Origin: CAIWHR01 sp963734055
GTDB taxonomy: Bacteria > Pseudomonadota > Gammaproteobacteria > Burkholderiales > Casimicrobiaceae
Reading direction: 5' to 3'
NCBI GenBank assembly: GCA_963734055.1
Contig: CAVTFQ010000004.1
Coordinates: 1 to 64,000, forward strand
DNA: 64,000 nt
How positions within the stretch are numbered: position 1 is the first letter of the stretch; the number at the start of each line of letters is the position of its first letter. Below, in pieces: positions 1 through 7,809 of the stretch. The translations under genes and the position numbers were made by a program. The notes under the pieces were generated by a model. That model ran no database searches and had not been told where the DNA came from. It worked only from the letters and a program-made list of their open reading frames with translations.

Positions 1-1279
1 GCGGAATCGGCACCACGAACTTCGCGCCCCAATCGCGCACAAAACTCATGGACGTGCTGATCTCGTCCTTCAGATTCCACGGCAGGATGAATATGTAATC
101 CGGCCGCGCATCGCGGATCGCCTCGGGGTCGAGGATCGGAATGTGCGTGCCCGGCGTGTACTTGCCCTGCTTCAGCGGATTGCGATCCACCGTGAAGTCG
201 ATGAAATCCGTGCGAATGCCGCAGTAGTTGAGCAGCGTGTTGCCCTTCCCCGGAGCTCCATAGCCGACAATCCTCTTTCCTTCTCGCTTCGCGGCGATAA
301 GAAACTCCAGAATCGCGCGTTTGGCTTCCTTGACCCGTTCCTCGAAATGGCCGTAGGTCGCAAGTTCGCCGAGCCCTTCCTCCATTTCCCTGGCACGGAG
401 CTCCTCCACGGTCGGCAATGTCGGATGGCGTCCGTCGTCGTCGTGGCAGGCATAGATTCGCAGGGAGCCGCCGTGAGTCGATAGTTCCTCGACATCGAAC
501 AGGCGAAGGCCGTGATGCCTGAATATGCGCTCCACGACGAAGAACGCCAGATAACTGAAGTGCTCATGGTAGATCGTGTCGAACTGGTTCTCCCGCATCA
601 GTTGCATCAGATGCGGGAACTCCATCGTGATGACGCCACCCGCTTTGAGCAGTACCTTCATCCCTCCGACGAAGTCATTGATGTCGGGCACATGTGCGAG
701 GACATTGTTTCCCAATAGCAGGTCGGGTTCACCGAAAGCGCGTTTGATCTTCTCCGCGGTAGCGACGCCGAAAAACTCGACGGTAGTCCGTATTCCCCTA
801 CCCTCGGCAATCAGCGCCACGTTGGCTGCCGGCTCAACCCCCAACACCGGAACATTGGCCGCGACGAAGTGTTGCAGCAGGTAGCCGTCGTTGCTCGCGA
901 TCTCCGTCACCAGGCTGCGCGCATCTAGTCCGAACCGCTCGCGCATCTTCACGGTGTATCGGCGGGCGTGCTCCACCCAGCTGTCGGAGTAGGAGGACAG
1001 ATACGCGTAGTCCGTGAAGATCTCCGAAGGCGCGACGAATTCCTCGAGCTGGACCAGAAAGCAGTTGTCGCAGACGTACGCGTGGAGCGGGTAGAACGGC
1101 TCCATCTGATTCAGTTGGTCCGGGGCGATGTGGGTCTGACACAGCGGAGACATCCCAAGGTCGATAAACGTCGTGACCAGAGCGTCCCCGCAAAATCGAC
1201 AGTGCGGGCAATGGACCGCGCCCTGCACATCATCGACGGCGGAATTGTGTTGAATGCCAGCGGCGGCGACGGGTGACAT
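1..1279 (-). CDS. class I SAM-dependent C-methyltransferase, sugar type (3' end cut by window edge)
   Basis: The minus strand reads open from an ATG at 1279 to the window edge, about 426 residues without a stop. Near residues 24-31 and 68-71 there are paired cysteines (CPHCRFC and CDNC), the zinc-binding N-terminal fold of NovU/TylC3-type deoxysugar C-methyltransferases. A SAM-binding core follows (VTEIASNDGYLLQHF), then the HEHFSY stretch typical of the family and a C-terminal Rossmann-like part (VGYGAPGKGNTLLNYC). A GGAG ribosome binding site lies upstream of the ATG. The product should methylate a carbon of a nucleotide-linked 4-keto sugar. It is divergent from the epimerase at 1525, so the two probably serve one pathway. 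The exact sugar cannot be told. The last residues are missing. Confidence 0.9.
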   Translation of the reverse strand, partial: MSPVAAAGIQHNSAVDDVQGAVHCPHCRFCGDALVTTFIDLGMSPLCQTHIAPDQLNQMEPFYPLHAYVCDNCFLVQLEEFVAPSEIFTDYAYLSSYSDSWVEHARRYTVKMRERFGLDARSLVTEIASNDGYLLQHFVAANVPVLGVEPAANVALIAEGRGIRTTVEFFGVATAEKIKRAFGEPDLLLGNNVLAHVPDINDFVGGMKVLLKAGGVITMEFPHLMQLMRENQFDTIYHEHFSYLAFFVVERIFRHHGLRLFDVEELSTHGGSLRIYACHDDDGRHPTLPTVEELRAREMEEGLGELATYGHFEERVKEAKRAILEFLIAAKREGKRIVGYGAPGKGNTLLNYCGIRTDFIDFTVDRNPLKQGKYTPGTHIPILDPEAIRDARPDYIFILPWNLKDEISTSMSFVRDWGAKFVVPIP

Positions 1280-1524
1280 GTTCTTGCGATCCTCCGATAC
1301 CAGAACCTATCCGGATGCACGAGCCCTGTCGAAACAACTTGACCTGCACAAGCCATGATGACCGGCAACAGTCATCCAGGCGGTCGAAAATAGCACAAAC
1401 AAAGGGCCTGTGCACACGCGCCCCTAGGCTGCCCGGCACTTGAGTTCCGCATGCAAACAAAACAAAATAGCGACCAACGCAAACCATCCGACGACCTGCC
1501 ATTCGGGCACAAGAAAAGGGTCAA
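1280..1524. promoter_or_regulatory. divergent intergenic region of the sugar cluster
   Basis: These 245 bases separate the leftward methyltransferase from the rightward epimerase, so promoters for both must lie here or further upstream. I see ribosome binding sites at both edges (GGAG near 1290 on the minus strand, AAAAGGG near 1515 on the plus strand), but no convincing -35/-10 pair and no clear palindrome. Confidence 0.4.
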
Positions 1525-2556
1525 ATGAAAGTCTTCGTTACCGGCGTCAATGGATACGTGGGTGCCGTCCTCGCTCCCTACCTGATCGAGCGCGGCCTTT
1601 CGGTCCTGGCGCTCGACACCGGCTACTACCGCGACGGCTGGCTCTACAGCGACAACAGGCACTACGCCTGTAGCCCACAGACACTCAACAAGGATCTGCG
1701 GCAGATTACCGAGCAGGATCTCGAGGGTTGCGATGCGATCGCGCATCTGGCCGAGCTCTCCAATGATCCGCTCGGCCAGAACAAGCCCGAGGTGACGCAC
1801 CGAATCAACCACAAGGGGTCAGTTACGCTGGCGGAGAAGGCACGTGCGGTCGGCATCCGGCGCTTTGTCTATGCATCCTCCTGCAGCGTGTACGGCGCCG
1901 GGACCGGTGACTTCCTGGACGAATCCTGCGCGACCAATCCGCAGACAACGTATGCCGAGTGCAAGGTCCTGGTCGAACGGGACGTCGGCAAGATGGCAGG
2001 GCCGGATTTCTGCCCGGTCTTCCTGCGCAATGCGACGGCATACGGTCCGTCACCCCGGATGCGCTTCGACATCGTGTTGAACGACCTTTCCGCGCTGGCC
2101 TGGACCACCAAGCGGATTGCCATGGTGAGCGACGGCAGCCCATGGCGGCCGCTCGTGCACGTCGAGGACATGTGCGAGGCGATCTATCGCTCCCTTGTCG
2201 CACCTGAGGAAGCCGTGAAGGGAAAGGTTTTCAACGTCGGCCAGAACTCCGAGAACTACCGGATCCGCGAAATCGCCCAGATCGTGGCCGACGAGTTCCC
2301 CGGCTGCGAGGTGACCGTCGGTCCCAGTGGGGGCGACAATCGAAGCTATCGCGTCAACTTCGACCGCATCCATCGTGAATTGCCCGGCTTCACGTGCCGC
2401 TTCACGGCCCGCGACGGCGCAAAGCAACTGCGCGAAGTGTTCGAACGCATACAGATGACGCCGGAAACATATCAGTTCCGCGCATTTACCCGGCTGAAGC
2501 AGCTTCGCTATCTGCAGACCACGCAGCAGATCGACGACGAGTTCTATTGGCGCTGA
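1525..2556 (+). CDS. NAD-dependent epimerase/dehydratase (extended SDR)
   Basis: The 343-residue protein begins with the NAD-binding motif VFVTGVNGYVGA (residues 3-14, GxxGxxG). It has the extended-SDR catalytic Tyr-Lys pair in TTYAECK (about residues 139-145), preceded by the serine-rich YASSCSVYG strand. Such proteins act in the cytosol on nucleotide sugars as epimerases, 4,6-dehydratases or 4-ketoreductases; the sequence does not decide which. The ATG at 1525 follows AAAAGGG. The next gene starts one base after the stop, so the two are co-transcribed. The methyltransferase and RmlC-type neighbours point to a modified deoxysugar. Confidence 0.9.
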   Translation: MKVFVTGVNGYVGAVLAPYLIERGLSVLALDTGYYRDGWLYSDNRHYACSPQTLNKDLRQITEQDLEGCDAIAHLAELSNDPLGQNKPEVTHRINHKGSVTLAEKARAVGIRRFVYASSCSVYGAGTGDFLDESCATNPQTTYAECKVLVERDVGKMAGPDFCPVFLRNATAYGPSPRMRFDIVLNDLSALAWTTKRIAMVSDGSPWRPLVHVEDMCEAIYRSLVAPEEAVKGKVFNVGQNSENYRIREIAQIVADEFPGCEVTVGPSGGDNRSYRVNFDRIHRELPGFTCRFTARDGAKQLREVFERIQMTPETYQFRAFTRLKQLRYLQTTQQIDDEFYWR

Positions 2557-2557
2557 A

Positions 2558-3136
2558 ATGCGGTTCACGGCGCTCGGCATCCATCGAGCTACGCTGGTAA
2601 GTCCGGAGCGCAACCCGGACGACCGGGGCTTCTTCGCGCGAACGTTCTGCACGCGGGAGTTTGATGCCGCGGGTCTGTCGACAGAAGTCGTTCAGGCAAG
2701 CGTTTCCTTCAACACGCGTCGTGGGACGGTGCGGGGCATGCATTTCCAGTGGCCTCCCTCACGCGAAGCCAAGCTCGTGCGCTGCGTGAGGGGCCGTCTG
2801 CTCGACGTTCTGCTGGATCTTCGCCCTGAGTCACCCACCTACCTTCGACACGTCTCGGTGCAGCTGGACGAGGACAATCGGGATGCCGTCTTCATTCCTC
2901 ACGGGATCGCCCACGGATTCCAGACGCTGTCCGACGAGACGGAAGTTCTTTATCAGATGACCGATGCCTACGCACCGGAGCTCGCGACCGGCGTCCGATG
3001 GAACGACCCGGCTTTCGCGATCGAGTGGCCAATGAGCACGGGGATCGTGATATCCGATCGCGATGCGCACTATCCGGATTTCGATCGGAATGCATTCGAG
3101 CTCGAACTCGCGCGCCGCTCCGGAGCCCGTGCGTGA
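2558..3136 (+). CDS. rfbC: dTDP-4-dehydrorhamnose 3,5-epimerase family protein (RmlC type)
   Basis: The protein has 192 residues, normal for RmlC cupins. The catalytic histidine lies in GTVRGMHFQWPP (about residues 49-60), followed by KLVRCVRGRLLDVLLDLR and later GIAHGFQTL and TDAYAPE, all family signatures. The family epimerises C3 and/or C5 of 4-keto-6-deoxy nucleotide sugars. It starts one base after the epimerase stop codon. The partner base could be CDP rather than dTDP, because a cytidylyltransferase-like gene lies downstream, so the rhamnose name is only a family label. Confidence 0.85.
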   Translation: MRFTALGIHRATLVSPERNPDDRGFFARTFCTREFDAAGLSTEVVQASVSFNTRRGTVRGMHFQWPPSREAKLVRCVRGRLLDVLLDLRPESPTYLRHVSVQLDEDNRDAVFIPHGIAHGFQTLSDETEVLYQMTDAYAPELATGVRWNDPAFAIEWPMSTGIVISDRDAHYPDFDRNAFELELARRSGARA

Positions 3137-3188
3137 AAAGGCGGTCGGACATTGGTTTCGTTGGAATGCGCTCGGGGAGCGCTCCGGC

Positions 3189-5402
3189 ATGAGCACCGAG
3201 ACGGAATGGACGGGTGCGGATCTGCACGCGTTCGCGTCCAGCCTATATCCGATCTGCCGAAGCATCACCGGTCAGGGCGTGAGGCAATCGCTCGCCCTGA
3301 TCGGCGAGCACATTCCGCTCCTGGTCCGAGAGGTACCCAGCGGCACCCAAGTCTACGATTGGGAGGTGCCTCTCGAATGGAACATCGAGGATGCCTTCGT
3401 GGCGACGGCCGGCGGCGAGCGCATCGTCGACTTCCGGAAGCACAACCTGCATATCGTCAGCTACTCGGAGCCGATCGCCAAGACCCTGCCTTTGAGCGAA
3501 CTTGAGCTGCAGCTGCACTCTCTTCCCGAGCATCCGGAGTGGATTCCGTATCGCACGAGTTATTACCAGCGCGCGTGGGGATTCTGCCTTTCCCACGCGA
3601 CGCGTGCGAAATTGCGCGCCGGCAAGTATCGGGTCGAAATCAATAGCTCGCTGGCGCGCGGTTCGCTGACCTACGGGGAATTCGCCATCGCCGGCCGCAG
3701 CCGCGAAGAGATACTGTTCTTCACTCACGTCTGCCATCCATCGTTGGCGAACGACAACACGAGCGGCATGGCCGTCGCGACGGCTCTGGCTCATTGGATC
3801 GCGAGCGCGCCGCGCCGGTACAGCTATCGATTCGTCTTTGCCCCCGGTACGATCGGCTCGCTTTGCTGGCTGAAGCGGAACGAGACGAGGCTCGATCGCG
3901 TGCGTGGCGGCTTGGTGCTGGGTCTCCTCGGTGACCCGGGTGCGTTGACCTACAAGGCGAGTCGCGACGGGGACACGGAGACGGACGCCATCGCCACCTA
4001 CGTGCTTTCACAGCTGGACCAGAGGAGCAATGTCATTCCGTTTTCGCCCTACGGCTACGACGAGCGACAGCTATGTTCGCCGGGCTTCAACCTGCCAGTG
4101 GGCAGACTGACGCGGTCTCCCAACGGCGGCTATCCTCAATACCACAGCTCGGCGGATGATCTCGCGCTCATCCGCCCGGAGTTCCTCGCGCAGAGCCTGG
4201 CGGCGTGTAAGCTGTTCGTGACCGTTGCCGAAGACAATGGCCGCTACGTCAATCGGAGCCCGAAGGGCGAGCCTCGGCTGGGCAAGCGGGGACTCTACGG
4301 AGCGATCGGCGGCACGAGCCCGCGCGAACGCGAGCACGCGATGCTTTGGGTCCTTAACCAATCCGACGGCTCGAAATCGCTGCTGGACATTGCCCGACGC
4401 GCCGGCCTGGGATTCGATGTCGTTCGGGATGCCGCGGTTGCGTTGGAAGGGGCCGGGCTGCTTCGAGCCGAGGACCGCGCCGAAGCGGGCACCCAAACGG
4501 GCCTCGCCGTTGCGCGAGGGCGGCAACCGCCAGCCCAAGACTGCCGGCCATCGACCCGCCGCACGTGGCCGACCGGCCCAACGTCGCAGAAAGGGAGCCA
4601 AGCCATGAAGGTCGTCATCTTCTGCGGGGGGCTCGGCACCCGATTGCGCGAGCACTCCGATACCATCCCCAAGCCGCTGGTCAATGTCGGCTTTCGGCCG
4701 ATCCTTTGGCACCTGATGCGCTACTACGCGCACTATGGCCATACCGAGTTCATTCTGGCCCTCGGTTATCGTGGTGACCTGGTGCGTGATTATTTTCTGC
4801 GCTATGACGAGGCGATGACGAATGACTTCACTCTCTCCGGCAAGGATCGTCGCGTCGAACTGCATTCCCGCGACCTGGACGACTGGAAGATCACGTTCGT
4901 GGACACCGGATTGCACAGCAACATCGGCCAGAGGTTGATGCGCGTGCGCAAGTATGTGGAGAACGAAGAGGTCTTTCTCGCGAACTATGCGGACGGGCTC
5001 TCGGATCTTCCGCTCGACCGGCAGATCGAGGAATTTCGTCGGCACAATGTGGTTGCGAGCCTCGCAGCGGTCCGCAGCGGCCAGAGCTTTCACGCCGTGC
5101 ATTCGGAGGGCGACGGCCTTGTCACGCATCTGGGGGCCATGCCCGACCAGCCCATCTGGGTCAACGGCGGATTCTTCGTGATGCGGCCGGCCATCTTCGA
5201 TTACATGCGGGAAGGCGAGGAACTGGTGGAGGAGCCGTTTCGTCGCCTGATTGCCGAGCACAAACTCGCGACCTTCCGCTGGGATGGATTCTGGCAGTGC
5301 ATGGACACGTTCAAGGACAAGATCAGCCTCGATCGCATGGAGGCGCGGGGCGACTGCCCCTGGATGATCTGGAAGCATCATCCGGCGCGTACTCCCGAGT
5401 AG
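3189..5402 (+). CDS. DUF4910 aminopeptidase-like protein, reading in frame into a nucleotidyltransferase
   Basis: From the ATG at 3189 the frame is open for 737 residues. Residues 1-450 are a DUF4910/DUF2172 protein: an M28-like metallopeptidase fold with FFTHVCHPSLANDNTSG (H180, H183, D189), PGTIGS (220-225) and PQYHSSADD (H319), ending in a winged-helix segment (about 370-450). Residues 451-472 are a low-complexity Arg/Pro/Gln linker. Residue 473 onward is a complete sugar-1-phosphate cytidylyltransferase. In most genomes I know of these are separate genes, so this is either a real fusion or a lost stop codon. DUF4910 proteins recur in sugar clusters but their reaction is not settled. An alternative start exists at 3063 but would overlap the epimerase gene. 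Confidence 0.75.
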   Translation: MSTETEWTGADLHAFASSLYPICRSITGQGVRQSLALIGEHIPLLVREVPSGTQVYDWEVPLEWNIEDAFVATAGGERIVDFRKHNLHIVSYSEPIAKTLPLSELELQLHSLPEHPEWIPYRTSYYQRAWGFCLSHATRAKLRAGKYRVEINSSLARGSLTYGEFAIAGRSREEILFFTHVCHPSLANDNTSGMAVATALAHWIASAPRRYSYRFVFAPGTIGSLCWLKRNETRLDRVRGGLVLGLLGDPGALTYKASRDGDTETDAIATYVLSQLDQRSNVIPFSPYGYDERQLCSPGFNLPVGRLTRSPNGGYPQYHSSADDLALIRPEFLAQSLAACKLFVTVAEDNGRYVNRSPKGEPRLGKRGLYGAIGGTSPREREHAMLWVLNQSDGSKSLLDIARRAGLGFDVVRDAAVALEGAGLLRAEDRAEAGTQTGLAVARGRQPPAQDCRPSTRRTWPTGPTSQKGSQAMKVVIFCGGLGTRLREHSDTIPKPLVNVGFRPILWHLMRYYAHYGHTEFILALGYRGDLVRDYFLRYDEAMTNDFTLSGKDRRVELHSRDLDDWKITFVDTGLHSNIGQRLMRVRKYVENEEVFLANYADGLSDLPLDRQIEEFRRHNVVASLAAVRSGQSFHAVHSEGDGLVTHLGAMPDQPIWVNGGFFVMRPAIFDYMREGEELVEEPFRRLIAEHKLATFRWDGFWQCMDTFKDKISLDRMEARGDCPWMIWKHHPARTPE
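4590..4596 (+). promoter_or_regulatory. internal Shine-Dalgarno before the cytidylyltransferase
   Basis: AAAGGGA lies eight bases before the ATG at 4605, inside the continuous peptidase-nucleotidyltransferase frame. It matches the 16S tail well and implies that the second domain can be made as a protein of its own. Confidence 0.65.
4605..5402 (+). CDS. rfbF: glucose-1-phosphate cytidylyltransferase-like nucleotidyltransferase
   Basis: The 265-residue product starts MKVVIFCGGLGTRLREHSD, the nucleotide-binding loop of sugar-phosphate nucleotidyltransferases, followed by PKPLVNVGFRPILWHLM. Later FLANYADGLSDL carries the metal-binding aspartate, and VNGGFFVM and FWQCMDT match the RfbF type closely. 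RfbF is about 257 residues. It joins CTP (or another NTP) to a hexose-1-phosphate and would supply the activated sugar for the surrounding enzymes. The ATG has a strong ribosome binding site although the frame is open upstream into the DUF4910 domain. Confidence 0.85.
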   Translation: MKVVIFCGGLGTRLREHSDTIPKPLVNVGFRPILWHLMRYYAHYGHTEFILALGYRGDLVRDYFLRYDEAMTNDFTLSGKDRRVELHSRDLDDWKITFVDTGLHSNIGQRLMRVRKYVENEEVFLANYADGLSDLPLDRQIEEFRRHNVVASLAAVRSGQSFHAVHSEGDGLVTHLGAMPDQPIWVNGGFFVMRPAIFDYMREGEELVEEPFRRLIAEHKLATFRWDGFWQCMDTFKDKISLDRMEARGDCPWMIWKHHPARTPE

Positions 5403-5419
5403 CGATTGCCCGGCCCGCC

Positions 5420-6082
5420 ATGCTCGAGCTCATTCTCGATTCCGGTCGGCGCCGCGCATTTAGGGTCCTGTGCGTAGGCGCCCACTGCGACGACATCGAG
5501 ATCGGCTGTGGCGCGACGCTACGCGTCCTCCAGGCGCGCGGTCAGAAACCGGTGATCGACTGGGTCGTGCTGAGCGGAACGGAAGAACGGCGCGACGAGA
5601 CCCGGCGCGCGATGCGCTCGTTGGTACGCCCTGCCTGTCGCGGTGAGTTGCTCTTCGGCGAGTTTCCGGATGGCCAGTTTCCGGCCGCGTATGCCGACAT
5701 CAAGAACTTCTGTGAGTCGCTCAAGCGCTTGCCCGACCCGGATCTGATCCTCTGTCACGAGCGCGAAGACCGCCATCAGGATCACCGCGTCGTCAACGAG
5801 ATGATCTGGAATACTTTCCGCAGGAACGTCGTGCTCGAGTACGAGATCCCCAAATGGGATGGCGGACTCGGACACCCCAATGTCTACGTTCCGGTGAGCG
5901 CCAAGGATGCCGCCGCGAAGGTCGATGCGCTGGTGAAGTCGCATCGTTCCCAGGCCGGCCGGGACTGGTTCACCCGGGATACGTTCATGGCGATGCTCCG
6001 GCTGCGCGGCCTCGAGTGTCGCTCACCCAGCGGCTATGCGGAGGCGTTCCACGGTCGCAAGCTCGTTTTCAAAGGCTTCTAG
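5420..6082 (+). CDS. PIG-L family deacetylase
   Basis: The 220-residue protein contains the zinc motif GAHCDDIEIGCG (about residues 21-32) and the second motif HEREDRHQDH (about 115-124), both diagnostic of the PIG-L/LmbE family, which removes acetyl groups from N-acetylated sugars. The ATG at 5420 lies 17 bases after the cytidylyltransferase stop. A longer frame reaches back to 5297 but would overlap that gene. The first motif has Cys where most relatives have Pro. It closes the nucleotide-sugar operon and may deacetylate an acetamido sugar intermediate. Confidence 0.88.
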   Translation: MLELILDSGRRRAFRVLCVGAHCDDIEIGCGATLRVLQARGQKPVIDWVVLSGTEERRDETRRAMRSLVRPACRGELLFGEFPDGQFPAAYADIKNFCESLKRLPDPDLILCHEREDRHQDHRVVNEMIWNTFRRNVVLEYEIPKWDGGLGHPNVYVPVSAKDAAAKVDALVKSHRSQAGRDWFTRDTFMAMLRLRGLECRSPSGYAEAFHGRKLVFKGF

Positions 6083-6175
6083 ACGCAATTGCGACTGCAG
6101 GCTGTACGATTGATTGCCCGAGCGAAACTGGCTCAACCTAGTGTGCCGAGTTTGAAATTCATGGCATATCTGCAT

Positions 6176-6225
6176 GTCGTCGTTCCCGCGAAGAGCCTGC
6201 CCCCGACCTGATCGGGGGCGGGAAC
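6176..6225. repeat. REP-like palindrome upstream of the IS110 element
   Basis: GTTCCCGC and GCGGGAAC form outer arms, with a CCCCCGA/TCGGGGG hairpin inside. The inner part (AGCCTGCCCCCGA) is also found in the repeat copy at 22462-22690, so it belongs to the same dispersed family. The rest of 6083-6336 has no gene. Confidence 0.55.
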
Positions 6226-6336
6226 CCAGTGTCTTTGAAAGTCACTAATGGGATGGTCGCCCCCTTCCCGATACGGCATCAGAGTGCCACAGTGGAAATT
6301 GTGGAATGTCCACTGACACGAGAGGAGGCGACCGCT

Positions 6337-7367
6337 ATGAAGATTACGACGATTGGGCTCGATCTGGCAAAGAGCGTCTTTCAGGTCCACGGCGTGGACG
6401 AGCGCGGCAAGGTGGGGTTGAGGAAGCAGCTCAAGCGGGCGCAGGTGCCGTCGTTCTTCGCCAACCTGTCGCCGTGCCTGATTGGGATGGAGGCGTGCGC
6501 GAGCGCGCATTACTGGGCGCGCAAGCTGCAGCAGTTCGGACATACGGCGAAGCTGATGCCGCGCAATACGTCAAGCCCTACGTGAAGAGTAACAAGAATG
6601 ACGCCGCCGACGCCGAGGCGATCTGCGAAGCGGTGGGCCGGCCGAACATGCGCTTCGTGGCGGTCAAGACGGCGGAGCAGCAGGCGATCCTGGCCGTGCA
6701 TCGTGCGCGCCAGGCTCTGGTGAAGGCGCGCACCGCACAGGCGAACCAGATTCGGGGCTTGCTGGCCGAGTTCGGGGTCGTGCTGCCGCAAGGCCTTGCG
6801 CAGCTGGGCCAGCGCCTGCCGGTGATGCTGGAGGACGGCGAGAACGAGCTGCCGGGAAGCTTTCGCCAGTTGCTGGCCCGCTTGGGCGAGAACCTGGCGC
6901 ACCTGCAGCGCCAGGGGGAGGAACTCGAGCGCGAGATTCAACGTTGGCACGGGGACAGCGAAGCGAGCCGGCGGCTGGCGGCGATCCCGGGCATTGGCGT
7001 GCTGGGCGCGAGCGCGCTGGTGGCCACGGTGGGTAACGCGCACAGCTTCGCCCATGGGCGCCAGCTGGCCGCCTGGTTGGGGATGGTGCCCAAGCAAGCC
7101 TCGAGCGGCGGCAAGACCACCCTGCTCGGGATGAGCAAGCGCGGCGACAGCTACCTGCGCACGCTGCTCATCCATGGCGCGCGCTCGGTGCTGCGGCAAG
7201 TCGAGTGCCATCCCGAGCGGGCCGACCCGTGGCTGCGGCAGCTGCTGGCGCGCCGGCCCAAGAATGTCGTGGCGGTAGCGCTGGCCAACAAGAACGCCCG
7301 CATCGCGTGGGCCTTGCTCGCCCACGGGCGCGACTATCAGCCCCAGTACCGGGCAGCGGACGCCTGA
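6337..7367 (+). pseudogene. IS110-family transposase, broken by one frameshift
   Basis: The ATG at 6337 follows GAGGAGG. The N-terminal DEDD-type RuvC-like domain is visible as TIGLDLAKSVFQVHG and IGMEACASAHYWAR, then the frame breaks near 6560, where one base appears to be missing. The other frame continues with QYVKPYVKSNKNDAADAEAI and the C-terminal Transposase_20 region (IPGIGVLGASALVATVG, WLGMVPKQASSGGK, RGDSYLRTLLIHGAR) to 7367. Restored length is about 343 residues, normal for IS110. IS110 elements lack long inverted repeats, so the ends are not certain. The catalytic aspartates and glutamate are present, so a single sequencing error would explain the break. Confidence 0.85.
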
Positions 7368-7809
7368 AGCAGCGCGGGCTCGCCGTCGGGTAAGGACACC
7401 GTTGGATTGATTGAAGGAGTGAAGCCACTGATTGCTCAGGCAAACGTGACGTGATGGCAAAACAGGTCGGACCGTGACCGGGCTAAGCTGCGGAACCCAG
7501 CGCTACTTCGAGTGCGCGTCACTGATGAGCTCCCGGTCAGCGTATTCCATCAGGGCCCGAGGCCTTCGCTGGCCTCAATACAGGCCGGATGTATGGCTGC
7601 AATCACTACCTGCTCGCGATCGCAAATCGAATGCTTGGCAAAACGGGGGCGACAGTATGGGTTCCGGCTCGCGCCCGCGTCGCGGGCGCGTCCGGAACGA
7701 CGTGGAGTTGTGCAACGTACTTGCAATTCACGATACTAGGCGTGCGGCGTTACTATTTGCCCGGTGCCGAAGTGCGGAATGTTCGCCGCACTCCGGGAAT
7801 GTGTAGCGA
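7368..7809. other. gene-free flank of IS110 and the downstream end of the secreted protein gene
   Basis: No credible gene is visible. Bases up to about 7500 probably belong to the right end of the IS110 element. Around 7768-7796 the sequence AGTGCGG and its complement CCGCACT form a hairpin just beyond the stop of the leftward gene ending at 7810. It could end transcription but has no T-run. Confidence 0.4.

Noticed and set aside
143..484. Plus-strand frame of 113 codons
   Set aside because: It is antisense to the methyltransferase, whose frame is well supported by motifs.
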